Below, piece after piece: positions 33,602 to 43,517 of a DNA stretch of 63,866 nucleotides. Under the pieces are notes generated by a model. It was not told where the DNA came from, did no database searches, and worked only from the letters and a program-made list of their open reading frames with translations. Made by a program: the position numbers and the translations under genes. The first letter of the stretch is position 1. The number at the start of each line of letters is the position of its first letter. Location of the stretch: NCBI GenBank assembly GCA_022072505.1, contig JAJVHU010000028.1, positions 41,442-105,307 of the forward strand, given 5' to 3'. Source of the stretch: Phycisphaerae bacterium (GTDB taxonomy: Bacteria > Planctomycetota > Phycisphaerae > UBA1845).

Positions 33602-34744
33602 GTGTCAATCCGCTTTCAGATCTCCGCTCAGGATCAATGCGCTCGCCGCGGGCGACTGCACACGCCGCACGGCGTCGTCGAAACCCCCGCCTTCATGCCC
33701 GTCGGCACGGCCGGAACCGTCAAAGGCGTGACGCCCGAGCAACTCGCCGAAACCGGGGCGTCGATGATTCTGGCGAACACGTATCACCTGGCGCTGCGTC
33801 CCGGAGCCGACGTCGTGCAGCGCCTCGGCGGTCTGCACCGGTTCATGAGCTGGGACGGTCCGATCCTGACCGACAGCGGCGGCTTTCAGGTGTTCTCGCT
33901 GGCGGAAATCCGCAGCGTCACCGACGAGGGCGTCGTGTTCCGCTCCCACGTGGACGGCGCCACGATCGAGTTGACCGCGAAGCGCGCGATCGAGATTCAG
34001 AACCAGCTCGGCGCCGACGTCATCATGACGTTCGACGAATGCCCGCCGCTGCCGTCCTCACGGGAGGTCGTGGCGCGCGCCGTCGAGCGGTCGATCGCGT
34101 GGGCCCGCACGTGCCGCAAGTCGCACCAGCGCGAGGATCAGGCGCTTTTCGGCATCGTGCAGGGCGGGCTGGATCTCGAGTTGAGGCTGCGGTGCGCCGC
34201 GGCGCTGCTCGAACTGGATTTCCCGGGGTATGCAATCGGCGGGCTGTCCGTCGGCGAGACGCATGACGAGATGATCCGCGTGCTCAGTCCCACGGCCGCC
34301 GCGCTGCCGCCGCAGCGCCCGCGCTATCTGATGGGCGTCGGCACGCCGAGGGACATCCTCGCCGCCGTCCGCGCGGGCGTGGACATGTTCGACTGCGTCC
34401 TGCCGACGCGGAACGGCAGGAACGCGGAAGTGTTCACCTCGCAGGGACGACTTAAGCTCCGCAACCAGCGGCACGCGCTCGACGACGCGCCGCTGGAGCC
34501 GGGTTGTGACTGCCTGGCGTGCCGTCGATTCTGCCGCGGATACCTGCGGCACCTTTTCATGGCGCGGGAGATGCTCGGTCCGACGCTGGCGACAATTCAC
34601 AACCTTCGGTTTTACCAGCGGTTTCTCGCCCGCGTGCGGGACCGGATTGTCGAGGGTACACTGGCCCGGATCGAAAACGAGTTTCCGATCGTCCGGAGCG
34701 ACAATCAGGACGAGACAGAAAAGGAAGGTGTTAACGACGCATGA
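33602..34744 (+). CDS. tgt: tRNA-guanine transglycosylase (queuosine)
   Basis: 380 residues, the normal length. It exchanges guanine for preQ1 at the wobble position of GUN-anticodon tRNAs. Visible sites: the substrate-binding aspartate D91 in [16 protein letters not shown], the nucleophile D264 in [12 protein letters not shown], and the zinc ligands CDCLAC plus a following Cys/His pair. The start is GTG. The C-terminus is followed by a four-base overlap with yajC, as in many bacteria where tgt and yajC are adjacent. Confidence 0.96.
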   Translation: MSIRFQISAQDQCARRGRLHTPHGVVETPAFMPVGTAGTVKGVTPEQLAETGASMILANTYHLALRPGADVVQRLGGLHRFMSWDGPILTDSGGFQVFSLAEIRSVTDEGVVFRSHVDGATIELTAKRAIEIQNQLGADVIMTFDECPPLPSSREVVARAVERSIAWARTCRKSHQREDQALFGIVQGGLDLELRLRCAAALLELDFPGYAIGGLSVGETHDEMIRVLSPTAAALPPQRPRYLMGVGTPRDILAAVRAGVDMFDCVLPTRNGRNAEVFTSQGRLKLRNQRHALDDAPLEPGCDCLACRRFCRGYLRHLFMAREMLGPTLATIHNLRFYQRFLARVRDRIVEGTLARIENEFPIVRSDNQDETEKEGVNDA

Positions 34745-35169
34745 TATCACTGACTGAACTCCTCGCACAGGCTGAAGGCGGCGCCCCCGAGTCGCCGCAA
34801 GGCGCTCCTCCGTCCGCCGCCACCACCAGCGCCCCCGGCGGAACCGCTCCGCCGAAGCCGGGCGCCCCGGACACGACCTTCATCCTGTTTTTCGGAGTCA
34901 TGATCGCCCTGATGGTGTTCATGATGGTGTCCCGGTCGAAACGGGAGAAGCGGGAGCGGGAGGCGCGCAAACAACTGCTGGACAACCTGGCGAAGAACGA
35001 CCGGGTCATGACGATCGGCGGCGTCGTCGGAACGGTCGTGGCCGTCAAGGACTCCACCGTCGTTCTGAAGGTGGATGAGAGCACCAACACGCGCATGACC
35101 TTCGCGCGCCGCGCGATTCAGCAGGTGCTCGCCGGCGACGAGGAGCCGAAGCTGGAGGAGACGCGCTGA
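34741..35169 (+). CDS. yajC: Sec translocon accessory subunit YajC
   Basis: 142 residues. An Ala/Pro/Gly-rich N-terminus precedes one membrane segment ([19 protein letters not shown]). The conserved YajC C-domain follows: [46 protein letters not shown]. YajC associates with SecDF. It is coupled to tgt by ATGA. No secD or secF follows, which is the usual order; a multihaem cytochrome gene follows instead, 17 bases on. Confidence 0.95.
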   Translation: MISLTELLAQAEGGAPESPQGAPPSAATTSAPGGTAPPKPGAPDTTFILFFGVMIALMVFMMVSRSKREKREREARKQLLDNLAKNDRVMTIGGVVGTVVAVKDSTVVLKVDESTNTRMTFARRAIQQVLAGDEEPKLEETR

Positions 35170-35186
35170 CCCGAAGGCGACCGAAC

Positions 35187-37145
35187 ATGCGCGAACCGCA
35201 CCGGGTCAGAACGCAACGACGGGACTCCGCGAGGCGCGCCGGTGTCCGTCGGTCTTGGCGCTGGCATCCGCCCGTCCTGGCGCTGATGCTCGTCGCCCCG
35301 ATCGTCGCCCAGGAGCCGAAGGAGGAAGGCGTCGAGTTGCTCCGCAGCGACTCCCGAGCGCCGTTTGTACACCGCATCGGCTTATATGACGAGCGCGGGG
35401 GCGCGATCGACCCCGCCGATCCTGACGCCGCGCCGTACTCGCCGCGCGCAACCTGCGGAAAATGTCACGAAGTCGGCACGATCGGTCGCGGCTGGCATTT
35501 CAACGCCGGGCAAGCCGAAGTTCCCGCCGGGCGCCCCGGCGAACCCTGGATATACACCGACCCGTCGACCGGAACGCAAATCCCGCTTTCCTACCGGGGC
35601 TGGCGCGGAACGCTCAACCCTGACGCGGTCGGGTTGACGCCGTGGGACGTGGCGAAAATCTTCGGGCGGCACCTGCCGGGAGGCGGCGTCCTGCATCCCC
35701 CCGAGACTGGCGACCCCCCGGGGCTTTCGCGCTGGCCGCTGGCGGGAGGTCTTGAAGTCGACTGCATGCTGTGCCACAGCGACGGCGGTCCTCACGATCC
35801 GGCGCAACGCGCCGCCCAGATCGAGCGCGAGAATTTCCGCTGGATACCGGCGGTCGCGGCGGGTCTCGCCGTCGTGCGCGGCGACGTGGCGAAGCTCCCC
35901 GACGACTTCGATCCGGACCTCGGTCCGAACCCGGATTTTCCCGAGCAGCGGCTCCCGCGACTGACCTACGACCGCACCCGGTTCGACGCGGATGACCGCG
36001 TCGTGTTCGACCTCACCCGCCGTCCCTCGGCGGACCGCTGCTACTTCTGTCACTCGGTCCGCGAAGTCGGCGACGGCGCGCCCCGGACGTGGCACACCGA
36101 CGACGATGTCCACCTCCGCGCCGGCATGACCTGCACGGACTGCCACCGCAACGGCATCGATCACAGGATCGTGCGCGGATACGAAGGCGAGCGCGACGCC
36201 GACGGGCGGCTCGTCGCCGCCGGAACCCTCACCTGCCGCGGATGTCACACCGATGACGCTGCCGCCGACGAGCTGCCGCCCGGTGAGGGCCGGTACGTTC
36301 CGAAGCGCGGGAGACTCGGCGCGCCGATCCCCCGTCACGCCGGGTTGCCCGCGTTTCACCTCGAGGAGATGTCCTGCACCGCCTGCCACTCCGGATCCGA
36401 GCCGGGATTGCTGGCGAAGCGGTTTCAGACGTCCCTCTCGCACGGACTTGGACTGCCGACGCGCGATCGACACGAGGACGACGATCCGCTCATCACCGGG
36501 CCGGTCTTCCTGCCCGACGCGGACGGTCGCCTCGCGCCGCACCGGCTCGCCTGGCCGCAATATTGGAGTTTGTCGCGGGAAGGCGGCTTTCCCCCGCTGG
36601 ACGCGGCCCGCGCGACGAAACTGCTGAAGAAGCCGCTCGCCGATGTTAAGCGATCGGCGACCGCGCAGGGAGCACTGACAAGGGAGCAGATCGCCGCAGG
36701 ATTGAAGGCGCTTCAGGCCGCTGCCGCGGAAGGCCAGTCCGCTGCTTACGTCGCCTTCGAGCGCGTGTACACGCTCGGACCGGACGGCTCCGTGGTGAGC
36801 ACGGCGAACGACGCCGGTGCGGCTTATGTCTGGCCGGTCGCGCATGACGTCCGTCCCGCGCGGCAGTCGCTCGGGGCCGGAGGATGCACGGATTGTCACG
36901 CGGACGACGCACCGATGTACGCCGGCCGCATTGTCGACGCCTCGCTGGCCGCCGCCTCCGACGCGCCGCGCACGACGATGCAGGAGCTTCGCGGCGCGGA
37001 CGCGGATCTCGCCCGGACCTGGAACCGCTCGATGCGCGCACGCGAAGTCTTCAAAATCGCGGCGTTCGCCGCGGTGGCGATCGTCGCGTGGTTCGCCGTC
37101 GCAAGAGGAGCGTTCGCCTGCGCCCGGTGGATCGAGCGGAGATAA
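35187..37145 (+). CDS. Heptahaem c-type cytochrome with C-terminal membrane anchor
   Basis: 652 residues. A signal peptide or signal anchor (PPVLALMLVAPIVAQ) leads to a periplasmic domain with seven CxxCH haem sites: CGKCH, CMLCH, CYFCH, CTDCH, CRGCH, CTACH and CTDCH. Spacings are wide and include many further His residues that could be distal ligands. A C-terminal membrane helix (VFKIAAFAAVAIVAWFAVA) anchors it. It probably passes electrons between the membrane and a periplasmic acceptor or donor; no named family was recognised. GAAGG upstream supports the ATG. It is followed 105 bases later by a His-rich membrane protein that fits as its cytochrome-b-like partner. Confidence 0.85.
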   Translation: MREPHRVRTQRRDSARRAGVRRSWRWHPPVLALMLVAPIVAQEPKEEGVELLRSDSRAPFVHRIGLYDERGGAIDPADPDAAPYSPRATCGKCHEVGTIGRGWHFNAGQAEVPAGRPGEPWIYTDPSTGTQIPLSYRGWRGTLNPDAVGLTPWDVAKIFGRHLPGGGVLHPPETGDPPGLSRWPLAGGLEVDCMLCHSDGGPHDPAQRAAQIERENFRWIPAVAAGLAVVRGDVAKLPDDFDPDLGPNPDFPEQRLPRLTYDRTRFDADDRVVFDLTRRPSADRCYFCHSVREVGDGAPRTWHTDDDVHLRAGMTCTDCHRNGIDHRIVRGYEGERDADGRLVAAGTLTCRGCHTDDAAADELPPGEGRYVPKRGRLGAPIPRHAGLPAFHLEEMSCTACHSGSEPGLLAKRFQTSLSHGLGLPTRDRHEDDDPLITGPVFLPDADGRLAPHRLAWPQYWSLSREGGFPPLDAARATKLLKKPLADVKRSATAQGALTREQIAAGLKALQAAAAEGQSAAYVAFERVYTLGPDGSVVSTANDAGAAYVWPVAHDVRPARQSLGAGGCTDCHADDAPMYAGRIVDASLAAASDAPRTTMQELRGADADLARTWNRSMRAREVFKIAAFAAVAIVAWFAVARGAFACARWIERR

Positions 37146-37250
37146 GCCGTGGTGGCCGGCGGGCGACCCGCTTGCGACAGGCGTATTCGGAGTCGGGCCC
37201 GATGAATTGGCAGGCCGGCATCAAGCAGAGAAAGCAAGCAGGAGGGTTGC

Positions 37251-37787
37251 GTGTTTGAACGAGTCGCCGTCGCCGCACTGACGGTTACACCTGTCGCCCT
37301 GATCGCGCACTTTCTCCTGCGCGGGCGCACACGCTCTTCCGTCGCCGACGCGCATGCCGCGTGCTGGCCGGCTTTGCTGACTCTCGCCGGCGCCGCGACT
37401 TGCGCCGTAACCGCCTTGACGCCCCTGCTTTCGGGCCAGTCAATGCGAGGCTGGTGGATGTTCGCCCACGTCGCCGCCGCGCCCCTTCTGATGGCCGGAC
37501 TGATCGCCGTCGCGCTTCGGCGAGCCCCGCGCAAAACGTGTAACAATCATCCTGCCGGGGCTTCGCCCGCAGACAAGGCGGGCGACTCCCGGTCCGTTTC
37601 CGGCCTTCCGGGCTGGGTGACGGCGGGGATCGGCGTGGTTGCCGTCGGGTCAATTCTTCTGAACATGCCGGCGTGGTTCGGACAGGAGGACATGTCGCTC
37701 CTGGTGAGCATCCACCGTTACGCCGGTCTCGCGCTCGGCATCGCGGCGATGCTTCATGTTTATTCTGCGTGGATCGCCCGAAGGTGA
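37251..37787 (+). CDS. Cytochrome-b-like integral membrane protein
   Basis: 178 residues with about four to five membrane helices. Histidines suitable as haem ligands are placed within helices: VALIAHFLL, WMFAHVAAAPLL, SIHRYAGLALGIAAMLHVYSA. The last pair (H-x13-H) on one helix and the others across the bilayer recall small di-haem cytochromes b. It follows the heptahaem gene on the same strand, so the two could form a quinone:cytochrome c module. The assignment rests on topology and His placement, not on a named family. Confidence 0.65.
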   Translation: MFERVAVAALTVTPVALIAHFLLRGRTRSSVADAHAACWPALLTLAGAATCAVTALTPLLSGQSMRGWWMFAHVAAAPLLMAGLIAVALRRAPRKTCNNHPAGASPADKAGDSRSVSGLPGWVTAGIGVVAVGSILLNMPAWFGQEDMSLLVSIHRYAGLALGIAAMLHVYSAWIARR

Positions 37788-37920
37788 GTCCACCCGCGAC
37801 CGGACGGCGCCTGCCGGAGGATCGCCCGCTGTTTCCGGCAAGGCTTGTTTCACTCAGCTTCGACGGTAACCTGCGGGCAAGGCGGCGGGCGACCGGGTGC
37901 GCCGGGAGGGCGGAAACAGG

Positions 37921-38709
37921 ATGAGACACGTGATGACAACGACTGAGTTTCGACGCGTGACGAGGACGGGCGCGATGATCGCCGTCCTCGCGGCGACGGG
38001 CGGCTGGAGCGCCGGCTTTGTGATGACCGCTCGCGTTCAGGAGGAAAAACCCGCCGAACCGGCGCCCCGGGACGACGCGCCCGGGACCGGCGAGAAAGCG
38101 CAGGCGGATACCAAGGGGCTTAAACCGATCGACTTGAAGCTCCCCCGCCCGCAGTTCAAAGGCACGCCGAAGAACGCTCCGCCCGGCACCAACCTCGAAC
38201 CCCCGCGCAAGGGTCCGCGCCCGGCCTTCCTCGCGCCGGAGGGCGTGACGAACGGCGCGCGCGGCAAGACCCCGCTTCCCAGCGACAAGGATCCGATCAT
38301 CGGCGAGACGAAGTTCGTCACCGACGGCGAGAAGGAAGCCAACGAAGGTACGTATGTCGAGTACGGCCCCGGCGTGCAGTGGGTCCAGATCGATCTGGGC
38401 AAGCCGATGTCGATCTACGCCATCGTTTTCTGGCATTTTCACCAGAGCGCCCGCATCTATCACGACGTCGTCGTCCAGATCGCCGATGACAAGGACTTCG
38501 TCGCCAACGTCCGCACCCTTTTCAACAATGACCACGACAATTCCGCCGGTCTGGGGCTGGGCTCGGACAAGGAATACTGGGAGACGTACGAGGGAAAACT
38601 CGTCGACGTCGCCGGACAGAAGGCGCGCTTCGTCCGCCTTTACAGCAACGGCAGCATCGCCGATGACCAGAACCACTACGTGGAGGTGGAGGTCTGGGCG
38701 AAGGAGTAA
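37921..38709 (+). CDS. Secreted discoidin-like protein
   Basis: About 262 residues from the ATG giving MRHVMTTTEF; an upstream GTG at 37897 is also in frame, but the purine-rich GGAGGGCGG sits before the ATG. The signal peptide covers residues 15-40. A Pro/Lys-rich linker (EEKPAEPAPRDDAPG...) follows, then a C-terminal F5/8 type C-like domain of about 140 residues (GPGVQWVQIDLGKPMSIYAI, VQIADDKDF, KARFVRLYSNG, HYVEVEVWA). Such domains bind sugars or surfaces. No catalytic domain is attached. Function unknown. Confidence 0.75.
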   Translation: MRHVMTTTEFRRVTRTGAMIAVLAATGGWSAGFVMTARVQEEKPAEPAPRDDAPGTGEKAQADTKGLKPIDLKLPRPQFKGTPKNAPPGTNLEPPRKGPRPAFLAPEGVTNGARGKTPLPSDKDPIIGETKFVTDGEKEANEGTYVEYGPGVQWVQIDLGKPMSIYAIVFWHFHQSARIYHDVVVQIADDKDFVANVRTLFNNDHDNSAGLGLGSDKEYWETYEGKLVDVAGQKARFVRLYSNGSIADDQNHYVEVEVWAKE

Positions 38710-38762
38710 CGCACCGGCGTCCGAGCTTGAGGTGCGCTTGAGGATCGACGCCGGACCGCGTC

Positions 38763-41423
38763 TTGCGGACAATTTCCGCCGTGATCCACCTGGCCATCAC
38801 ATCTCAGGACGACGGGGCGGCGGCGCGCGGATCGCGCCGGCTCCTGGTCGTTGTGGCGCTGGCGGCGCTCGCCGTCGGCGCGCCGACGCTCACGGGGCGC
38901 TTCGTCGGGGGGGATGATCGCCGCCTGGTGCTCGATCATGTCCTCGTCAACCGCCCCTCGTTCGACCACGCCTGGCGCCTCATTTGCGACGTCCGTCCGC
39001 ACCGCGACCTGTATCAGCCGGTTCCGCTTCTGTCCTTCTCGGCTGAGTTCGCGCTGCTCGAACTCTTCGGGCTGCGCGCGGACCTTCCCTGGCCTGACGG
39101 AGGAGCGTGGTTTTTTCATCTCACGAACGCCCTGCTTCACGCCGTCAATGCCTGTCTCGTGCTTGCGCTGCTGCGTCGCTGGACGAGGGACGACGTCGTG
39201 GCGGCAATCGCGGCGCTGATCTTCGCGGTGCATCCGCTTCAGGTCGAGACGGTGGCGTGGGTTAACGGGCGGATGATGCTCCTCTCGACGATGTTCGCGC
39301 TGGCGGCGCTGCTGTCGGCGGACCGGCTGTGTCTCGCCCGCCGATCGGAGGAGACGCCGACAGAAGACGCGGGTTCTCGCGGCCAGGGCGGCGCCGTCTT
39401 TGTGCGCCGCGCGGCGGGGATCTCGGCGCTGACCGTGGGGTTCGCCCTCCTGAGTCTGACCAGCAAGGTCCGCGTGGGGTTGCCGATCCTGATGCTGCTG
39501 ATCCCCGCGCTTCGACGTTGCCGACCGGGGAGAGCGTTCTGGGCTTGCTGGGCGCTGACTGCGGGGATGACGGGCGCCTTTGCGTGGATCAACGTACATG
39601 CGACCGCTGAGCACGACATGTTCGCCAACGCCGCCGCACAGATGACCGGATCCCGCTTCGTGCGGTGTGTCCTTGCGCTGGGCTGGTACCTCGAGCATTT
39701 CATCTGGCCCAGCGGGCTGGCGGCGTGGTATGAAGCCCCGAAGGCGCCCGGCTGGGGGGATGCCGCGACGTGGCGGGCCTGCGGCGTTCTGGCGGCGGCG
39801 GCGATGCTGTCGGCGTGGTCCTGGCGTCGCTCGAACGTCGGCGCGATCTGCGCCGCGTGGTTCCTGCTGGGCATCGGCGACACCCTTCCGATCGTGCCCG
39901 CCCGGAACGTCCTGGCCGCGGATCGCTACATGTATCTCCCGATCATCGGACTTGCGTGGGCGGCGGCGGCGCTGACCGGCCTTCTGCGCTCACGCTCCTC
40001 CGCGAAATCGCCGGGCATTCCTCGTTTCAGACGCGCGGGGGCGGCGGCGCTGATCGGGGCCGGCGCGATCCTGATGGCGGTCAGTTGGCGCACCGCGGCG
40101 CACTACGTCGACATGGTCGCGAAGACGCGGCGCATCGTCGCCGTCCACCCCGACTCGCCGTGGGTTCACGAGAAACTCGCCTGGGCGTTGTACAACGCCG
40201 GGCAGTACCCCGAGGCGATCGAGGCGGGACGCACGGAGTTTGAACGTTTCCGCGAAGTGTCCGGCGCCGAAGCCCTGACGATCATCGGCCTCAGTCAGGC
40301 CGCACTCGGCGACCGTGCCGCCGCGATTGCGACCCTGCGCGACGCGGTCTCGCAAAGGCGCGGCGCGCTGGCGACGTACTACCTCGCCGCCACCCTCGCC
40401 GATGCGCCGGGGAACGAGGACGAAGCCGCTCGCCTTTTTCTTGATTCCCTTGAAGCACTGCCGAATTTCAACCCCGGGCTAAGCCGGGCCGCCGCGTTCT
40501 TCCTCCGCATCGGCAGGTGGGAGGACGCCCGCGCCTTTTATGAGAAAGTGCTCGTCAACAACCCCTTCGACCTGAACGCGACGTTCGAGCTTTCGCGCCT
40601 CGACCTGAACGCCGGAGATCCGCTCGCGGCCGCGCGGCGCCTCGAGGCGGCGATGACGTGGGCGCCGGACTTCGTGCAGGGGCGGACGAACCTCGGCGTT
40701 TGTTTTGAACGCCTCGGGCGGGTCGAGGATGCGATCCGGCAGTACGAGACCGCGATCGCCGCGGACCCCCGCGCCGTCGAGGCCCTGCTTAACCTCGCCC
40801 GACTCAACGAGGAGGGCGGACGCCTCGACGACGCGGAAGCGCTGCTGGGGCGCGCCGTCGAAGCGGGCGGACGCTCTCCGCCCGTGTGCGCCGCGATGCA
40901 CGACTTCCGGATCCGCGCCGCCGCGCCGCGCGACGCGGCGCAGTTCTGGACGACCGTCGCCGCGTACCGCGCGCTCGAGCCGCCCGAACTCGTTCGTCAG
41001 GCCTGCGCCCTGGCCCTTGCGGGCGATTTCGACAGCGCCGAAGACGTCGCCGCGTCCGTCGCGGATGCCGCCTCCCCGGCGCACTTCGACGCTGCCGCAC
41101 AAGATCAGCTTGAAGCGGCATTGCGGGCGATCGAGGCGTGGCGCGACCGTCGCCCCGCCGATGCCATCGATCCGATCGACCGTCTCGCCGCCTCCGCCTC
41201 GCCGATCCTGCGCCCCGCGCAGGAGACCCTCCTCGCCTCCTTTCTCGCCGAGTTGCGCAAGAACCCGGAAGACCCCTGGCTTTACTACCTCTGCGGCGCG
41301 CTTCAGAACGCCCTCGGCCGCCCCGAAGTCGCCCGCGCCGCCCTCGAGGTCTTCATCGAACTGTGCCCCGATCCGACCTGGCGCGATCACGCTCGGCGAA
41401 AGCGACAGACGGACTCTCCATGA
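38763..41423 (+). CDS. Membrane protein with C-terminal TPR repeats (TMTC/glycosyltransferase-like)
   Basis: 886 residues. The first 430 contain about ten membrane helices with motifs resembling the GT-C family of dolichyl-phosphate-dependent glycosyltransferases: RDLYQPVPLLSFSAEF after a loop with GGDDRRLVLDH, and HPLQVETVAWVNGR. The C-terminal half has TPR-type helical repeats (YPEAIEAGRTEFERF; GRVEDAIRQYETAIAADPRA; GRLDDAEALLGRAVEAG). This is the plan of TMTC-like proteins and of many planctomycete membrane-TPR proteins. Sugar transfer is not proven. The start is TTG in the best frame; GTG at 38781 is an alternative. Confidence 0.75.
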   Translation: MRTISAVIHLAITSQDDGAAARGSRRLLVVVALAALAVGAPTLTGRFVGGDDRRLVLDHVLVNRPSFDHAWRLICDVRPHRDLYQPVPLLSFSAEFALLELFGLRADLPWPDGGAWFFHLTNALLHAVNACLVLALLRRWTRDDVVAAIAALIFAVHPLQVETVAWVNGRMMLLSTMFALAALLSADRLCLARRSEETPTEDAGSRGQGGAVFVRRAAGISALTVGFALLSLTSKVRVGLPILMLLIPALRRCRPGRAFWACWALTAGMTGAFAWINVHATAEHDMFANAAAQMTGSRFVRCVLALGWYLEHFIWPSGLAAWYEAPKAPGWGDAATWRACGVLAAAAMLSAWSWRRSNVGAICAAWFLLGIGDTLPIVPARNVLAADRYMYLPIIGLAWAAAALTGLLRSRSSAKSPGIPRFRRAGAAALIGAGAILMAVSWRTAAHYVDMVAKTRRIVAVHPDSPWVHEKLAWALYNAGQYPEAIEAGRTEFERFREVSGAEALTIIGLSQAALGDRAAAIATLRDAVSQRRGALATYYLAATLADAPGNEDEAARLFLDSLEALPNFNPGLSRAAAFFLRIGRWEDARAFYEKVLVNNPFDLNATFELSRLDLNAGDPLAAARRLEAAMTWAPDFVQGRTNLGVCFERLGRVEDAIRQYETAIAADPRAVEALLNLARLNEEGGRLDDAEALLGRAVEAGGRSPPVCAAMHDFRIRAAAPRDAAQFWTTVAAYRALEPPELVRQACALALAGDFDSAEDVAASVADAASPAHFDAAAQDQLEAALRAIEAWRDRRPADAIDPIDRLAASASPILRPAQETLLASFLAELRKNPEDPWLYYLCGALQNALGRPEVARAALEVFIELCPDPTWRDHARRKRQTDSP

Positions 41424-41532
41424 AAGTTTCATTCCACCGAAAGCGCCGGCACATCAGTAAGCCAGGAACCGCCGAAGCTCACCACGTCAACGAAATTCGC
41501 CTCGCCTTGCCTCTTGAAACTCACCTGACCTC

Positions 41533-43350
41533 TTGAATCTCGCCGCTCGCGGAATCTTCATGTTGGTTTTGGCGGGCGCGGTTCGATATCAGGAGGAGCG
41601 GGTTTCGGGCGCTCGGGGATCGGGGACTCTCGGGTTTCGGGCGCTCGGGGACTCAGGTTTCGGGGACTCGATGATCGGGTTTCGGGTGCTCGGGGACTCG
41701 GGAACGCTCGGGGCTCAAGGTTCGGGGAACGTCTGCGAGGTTTGGCTTGCGGCTTGTAGCTCGCAGCTCGTCGCTTGCAGCTCGCGGCTTGGTTCAGGGT
41801 TCGGAGGTCGGGGTTCGGGCTGGCGGCGTGGAATCTTTGCGGCGATGGCGGTGGCGCTGGCGGGCGTTGGTGGCGCGGCTTGGGGGCAGACCGTCAAGTA
41901 CGTGGACGCGACAGCCACGGGGGAAAACGACGGCGATAGCTGGACCGATGCGTATACCTCGCTGGTGACGGCGCTGGAGAATGATGCGGCCGGCTGGGAA
42001 ATCCGCGTGGCGCAGGGGACGTATTATCCGGGGACCGCAGTGACGGACACGTTTGAGATCGACACCCAGGACGTCGAGATTTACGGCGGATACGCCGGTT
42101 TGCAGGGCGGGCAGAACCCCGACGCCCGCGACATCGAGGACTTCGAGACCATCCTTTCCGGCATCGTCGCCAACACGCCCTCGCCCGAATTCGCCTATCA
42201 CGTCGTGACGATCGACGACGCCGTCGGCGACACCGACGGAACCGGCACGCCGAGCACGGTCCTTGACGGATTTACCATAAAACTCGGCAAGGCCACAGGC
42301 GGCACTCCGCCCGCGGACAGCGGCGGCGGGTTGCTCAGCAAGCAGGGGGAGGCCGTGATCAGCAACTGCAAGTTCGAGGACAACGAGGCGACGACCTGGG
42401 GCGGCGGAGCGTATGTCCGCGGCGACGGCGTCGGCGAGGACAAGGACGACGGCGATCGTATGCGTTTCGAGAACTGTGTGTTCGAGGACAATGAGGCGGG
42501 CGAGAACGGCGGCGGAATGCTGATCGAATACGCCCGGATCAACGTGGTGGACTGTCAGTTCATCAGCAACGAGGTGACGGGGACGACGATCACGTTTGAC
42601 GGCGAGGACGGCGGCGGCGGGGTGTGGATTTCGCCGGGGTATGACGACGGCGGCATTTCCGAGACCCGATTTGTGGGCTGTCTGTTCCGCAACAACCTTT
42701 CGCACGCCGTCGGCGGCGGACTGGGCGTCTCCACCGCGACCCACCAGGGGCCGCAACTCATCAACTGCGTGTTTTATGAGAACGTCGCCTCCAACACCGG
42801 CGAGGAACAAGGCCGCGGCGGCGGCATCTGGTCGCTGCGGACGCTGTACCTCACCAACTGCACGTTCGTCAAGAACGAGTGTTATGAGGAGGACATGGGC
42901 GGCGGGATTCTCTTGTATCACGACGACGACGACACCTACACCGAGGCGGAGCTGACCAACTGCATCCTGTGGAACAACAAGTCCGCCTCCGCCCATGACG
43001 ACGAGGCCGACCAGATCGTCGTCCTCCCCCACCCCGACTGCACCGGCGAATGCACCCCGGCGGTCCCGGACGTGACGCATTGCTGCATAAGGGACTTGGC
43101 GACGTGGACGGGTGAACTTCTGAACAATAATAGTGACAACCCTGAGTTCTATGGGATCAACTCGCTCGACCTGCGCATGCAGGGAACGGGGTGCAACGGA
43201 CAAGACTGTGATTCCGACTCGATTGACGCCGGAAACAATGACGCCATAAGCGAACCCTACGACTTCGGCAAGCGGACCCGCAAGGTGAACCGCGAGGGCT
43301 TCGGAACCATCGTCGACTTCGGCTGCCTCGAAACTCAATCAGGTGAATAG
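41533..43350 (+). CDS. Secreted right-handed beta-helix protein
   Basis: Up to 605 residues. The mature domain from about residue 118 (VKYVDATATGENDGDSWTDA) has the plan of planctomycete parallel beta-helix proteins with Gly-rich, Asn-rich turns (CVFEDNEAGENGGGMLI; CTFVKNE; CILWNNKSAS). A signal peptide (WRRGIFAAMAVALAGVGGAA) sits at residues 97-116, not at the N-terminus. The region before it is translated from heptamer repeats, so the true start is unclear: TTG 41533, ATG 41560, 41671 and 41845 are all in frame. A stranded AGGAGG lies at 41591. The paralogue at 43518 has an extra C-terminal domain this one lacks. Confidence 0.8.
   Translation: MNLAARGIFMLVLAGAVRYQEERVSGARGSGTLGFRALGDSGFGDSMIGFRVLGDSGTLGAQGSGNVCEVWLAACSSQLVACSSRLGSGFGGRGSGWRRGIFAAMAVALAGVGGAAWGQTVKYVDATATGENDGDSWTDAYTSLVTALENDAAGWEIRVAQGTYYPGTAVTDTFEIDTQDVEIYGGYAGLQGGQNPDARDIEDFETILSGIVANTPSPEFAYHVVTIDDAVGDTDGTGTPSTVLDGFTIKLGKATGGTPPADSGGGLLSKQGEAVISNCKFEDNEATTWGGGAYVRGDGVGEDKDDGDRMRFENCVFEDNEAGENGGGMLIEYARINVVDCQFISNEVTGTTITFDGEDGGGGVWISPGYDDGGISETRFVGCLFRNNLSHAVGGGLGVSTATHQGPQLINCVFYENVASNTGEEQGRGGGIWSLRTLYLTNCTFVKNECYEEDMGGGILLYHDDDDTYTEAELTNCILWNNKSASAHDDEADQIVVLPHPDCTGECTPAVPDVTHCCIRDLATWTGELLNNNSDNPEFYGINSLDLRMQGTGCNGQDCDSDSIDAGNNDAISEPYDFGKRTRKVNREGFGTIVDFGCLETQSGE
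41601..41820. repeat. Heptamer repeat tracts in the 5' part of the beta-helix gene
   Basis: Two blocks. First come TTTCGGG/CTCGGGG/ACTCGGG-type units (about 41601-41725). Then a regular series of 7-mers follows: GGCTTGC, GGCTTGT, AGCTCGC, AGCTCGT, CGCTTGC, AGCTCGC, GGCTTGG, TTCAGGG, TTCGGAG (about 41748-41810). Because 7 is not a multiple of 3, each 21 bases gives a new 7-residue pattern in translation. Confidence 0.82.
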
Positions 43351-43360
43351 ATCGCGATTC

Positions 43361-43400
43361 GCAGCCTCCCTTGCGGTCTGATGGTCGCAAGGGAGGCTGC
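43361..43400 (+). terminator. Rho-independent terminator after the beta-helix gene
   Basis: Perfect 15-base arms GCAGCCTCCCTTGCG and CGCAAGGGAGGCTGC flank a 10-base loop and are followed by TTTCGCTT. It begins ten bases after the stop codon. Confidence 0.78.
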
Positions 43401-43517
43401 TTTCGCTTGCGCTCATTTCATCAACTCCAAGTCACTGTTCAACGTTTATAGGTCGCACTTCGATCCACGGCGATCATCCAATGTTCCATTGCATTCATTC
43501 TTGAGAGGACTTAGACT

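Noticed and set aside
35382..36899. Minus-strand frame opposite the heptahaem cytochrome
   Set aside because: Valine/arginine-rich shadow; the CxxCH sites all lie on the plus strand.
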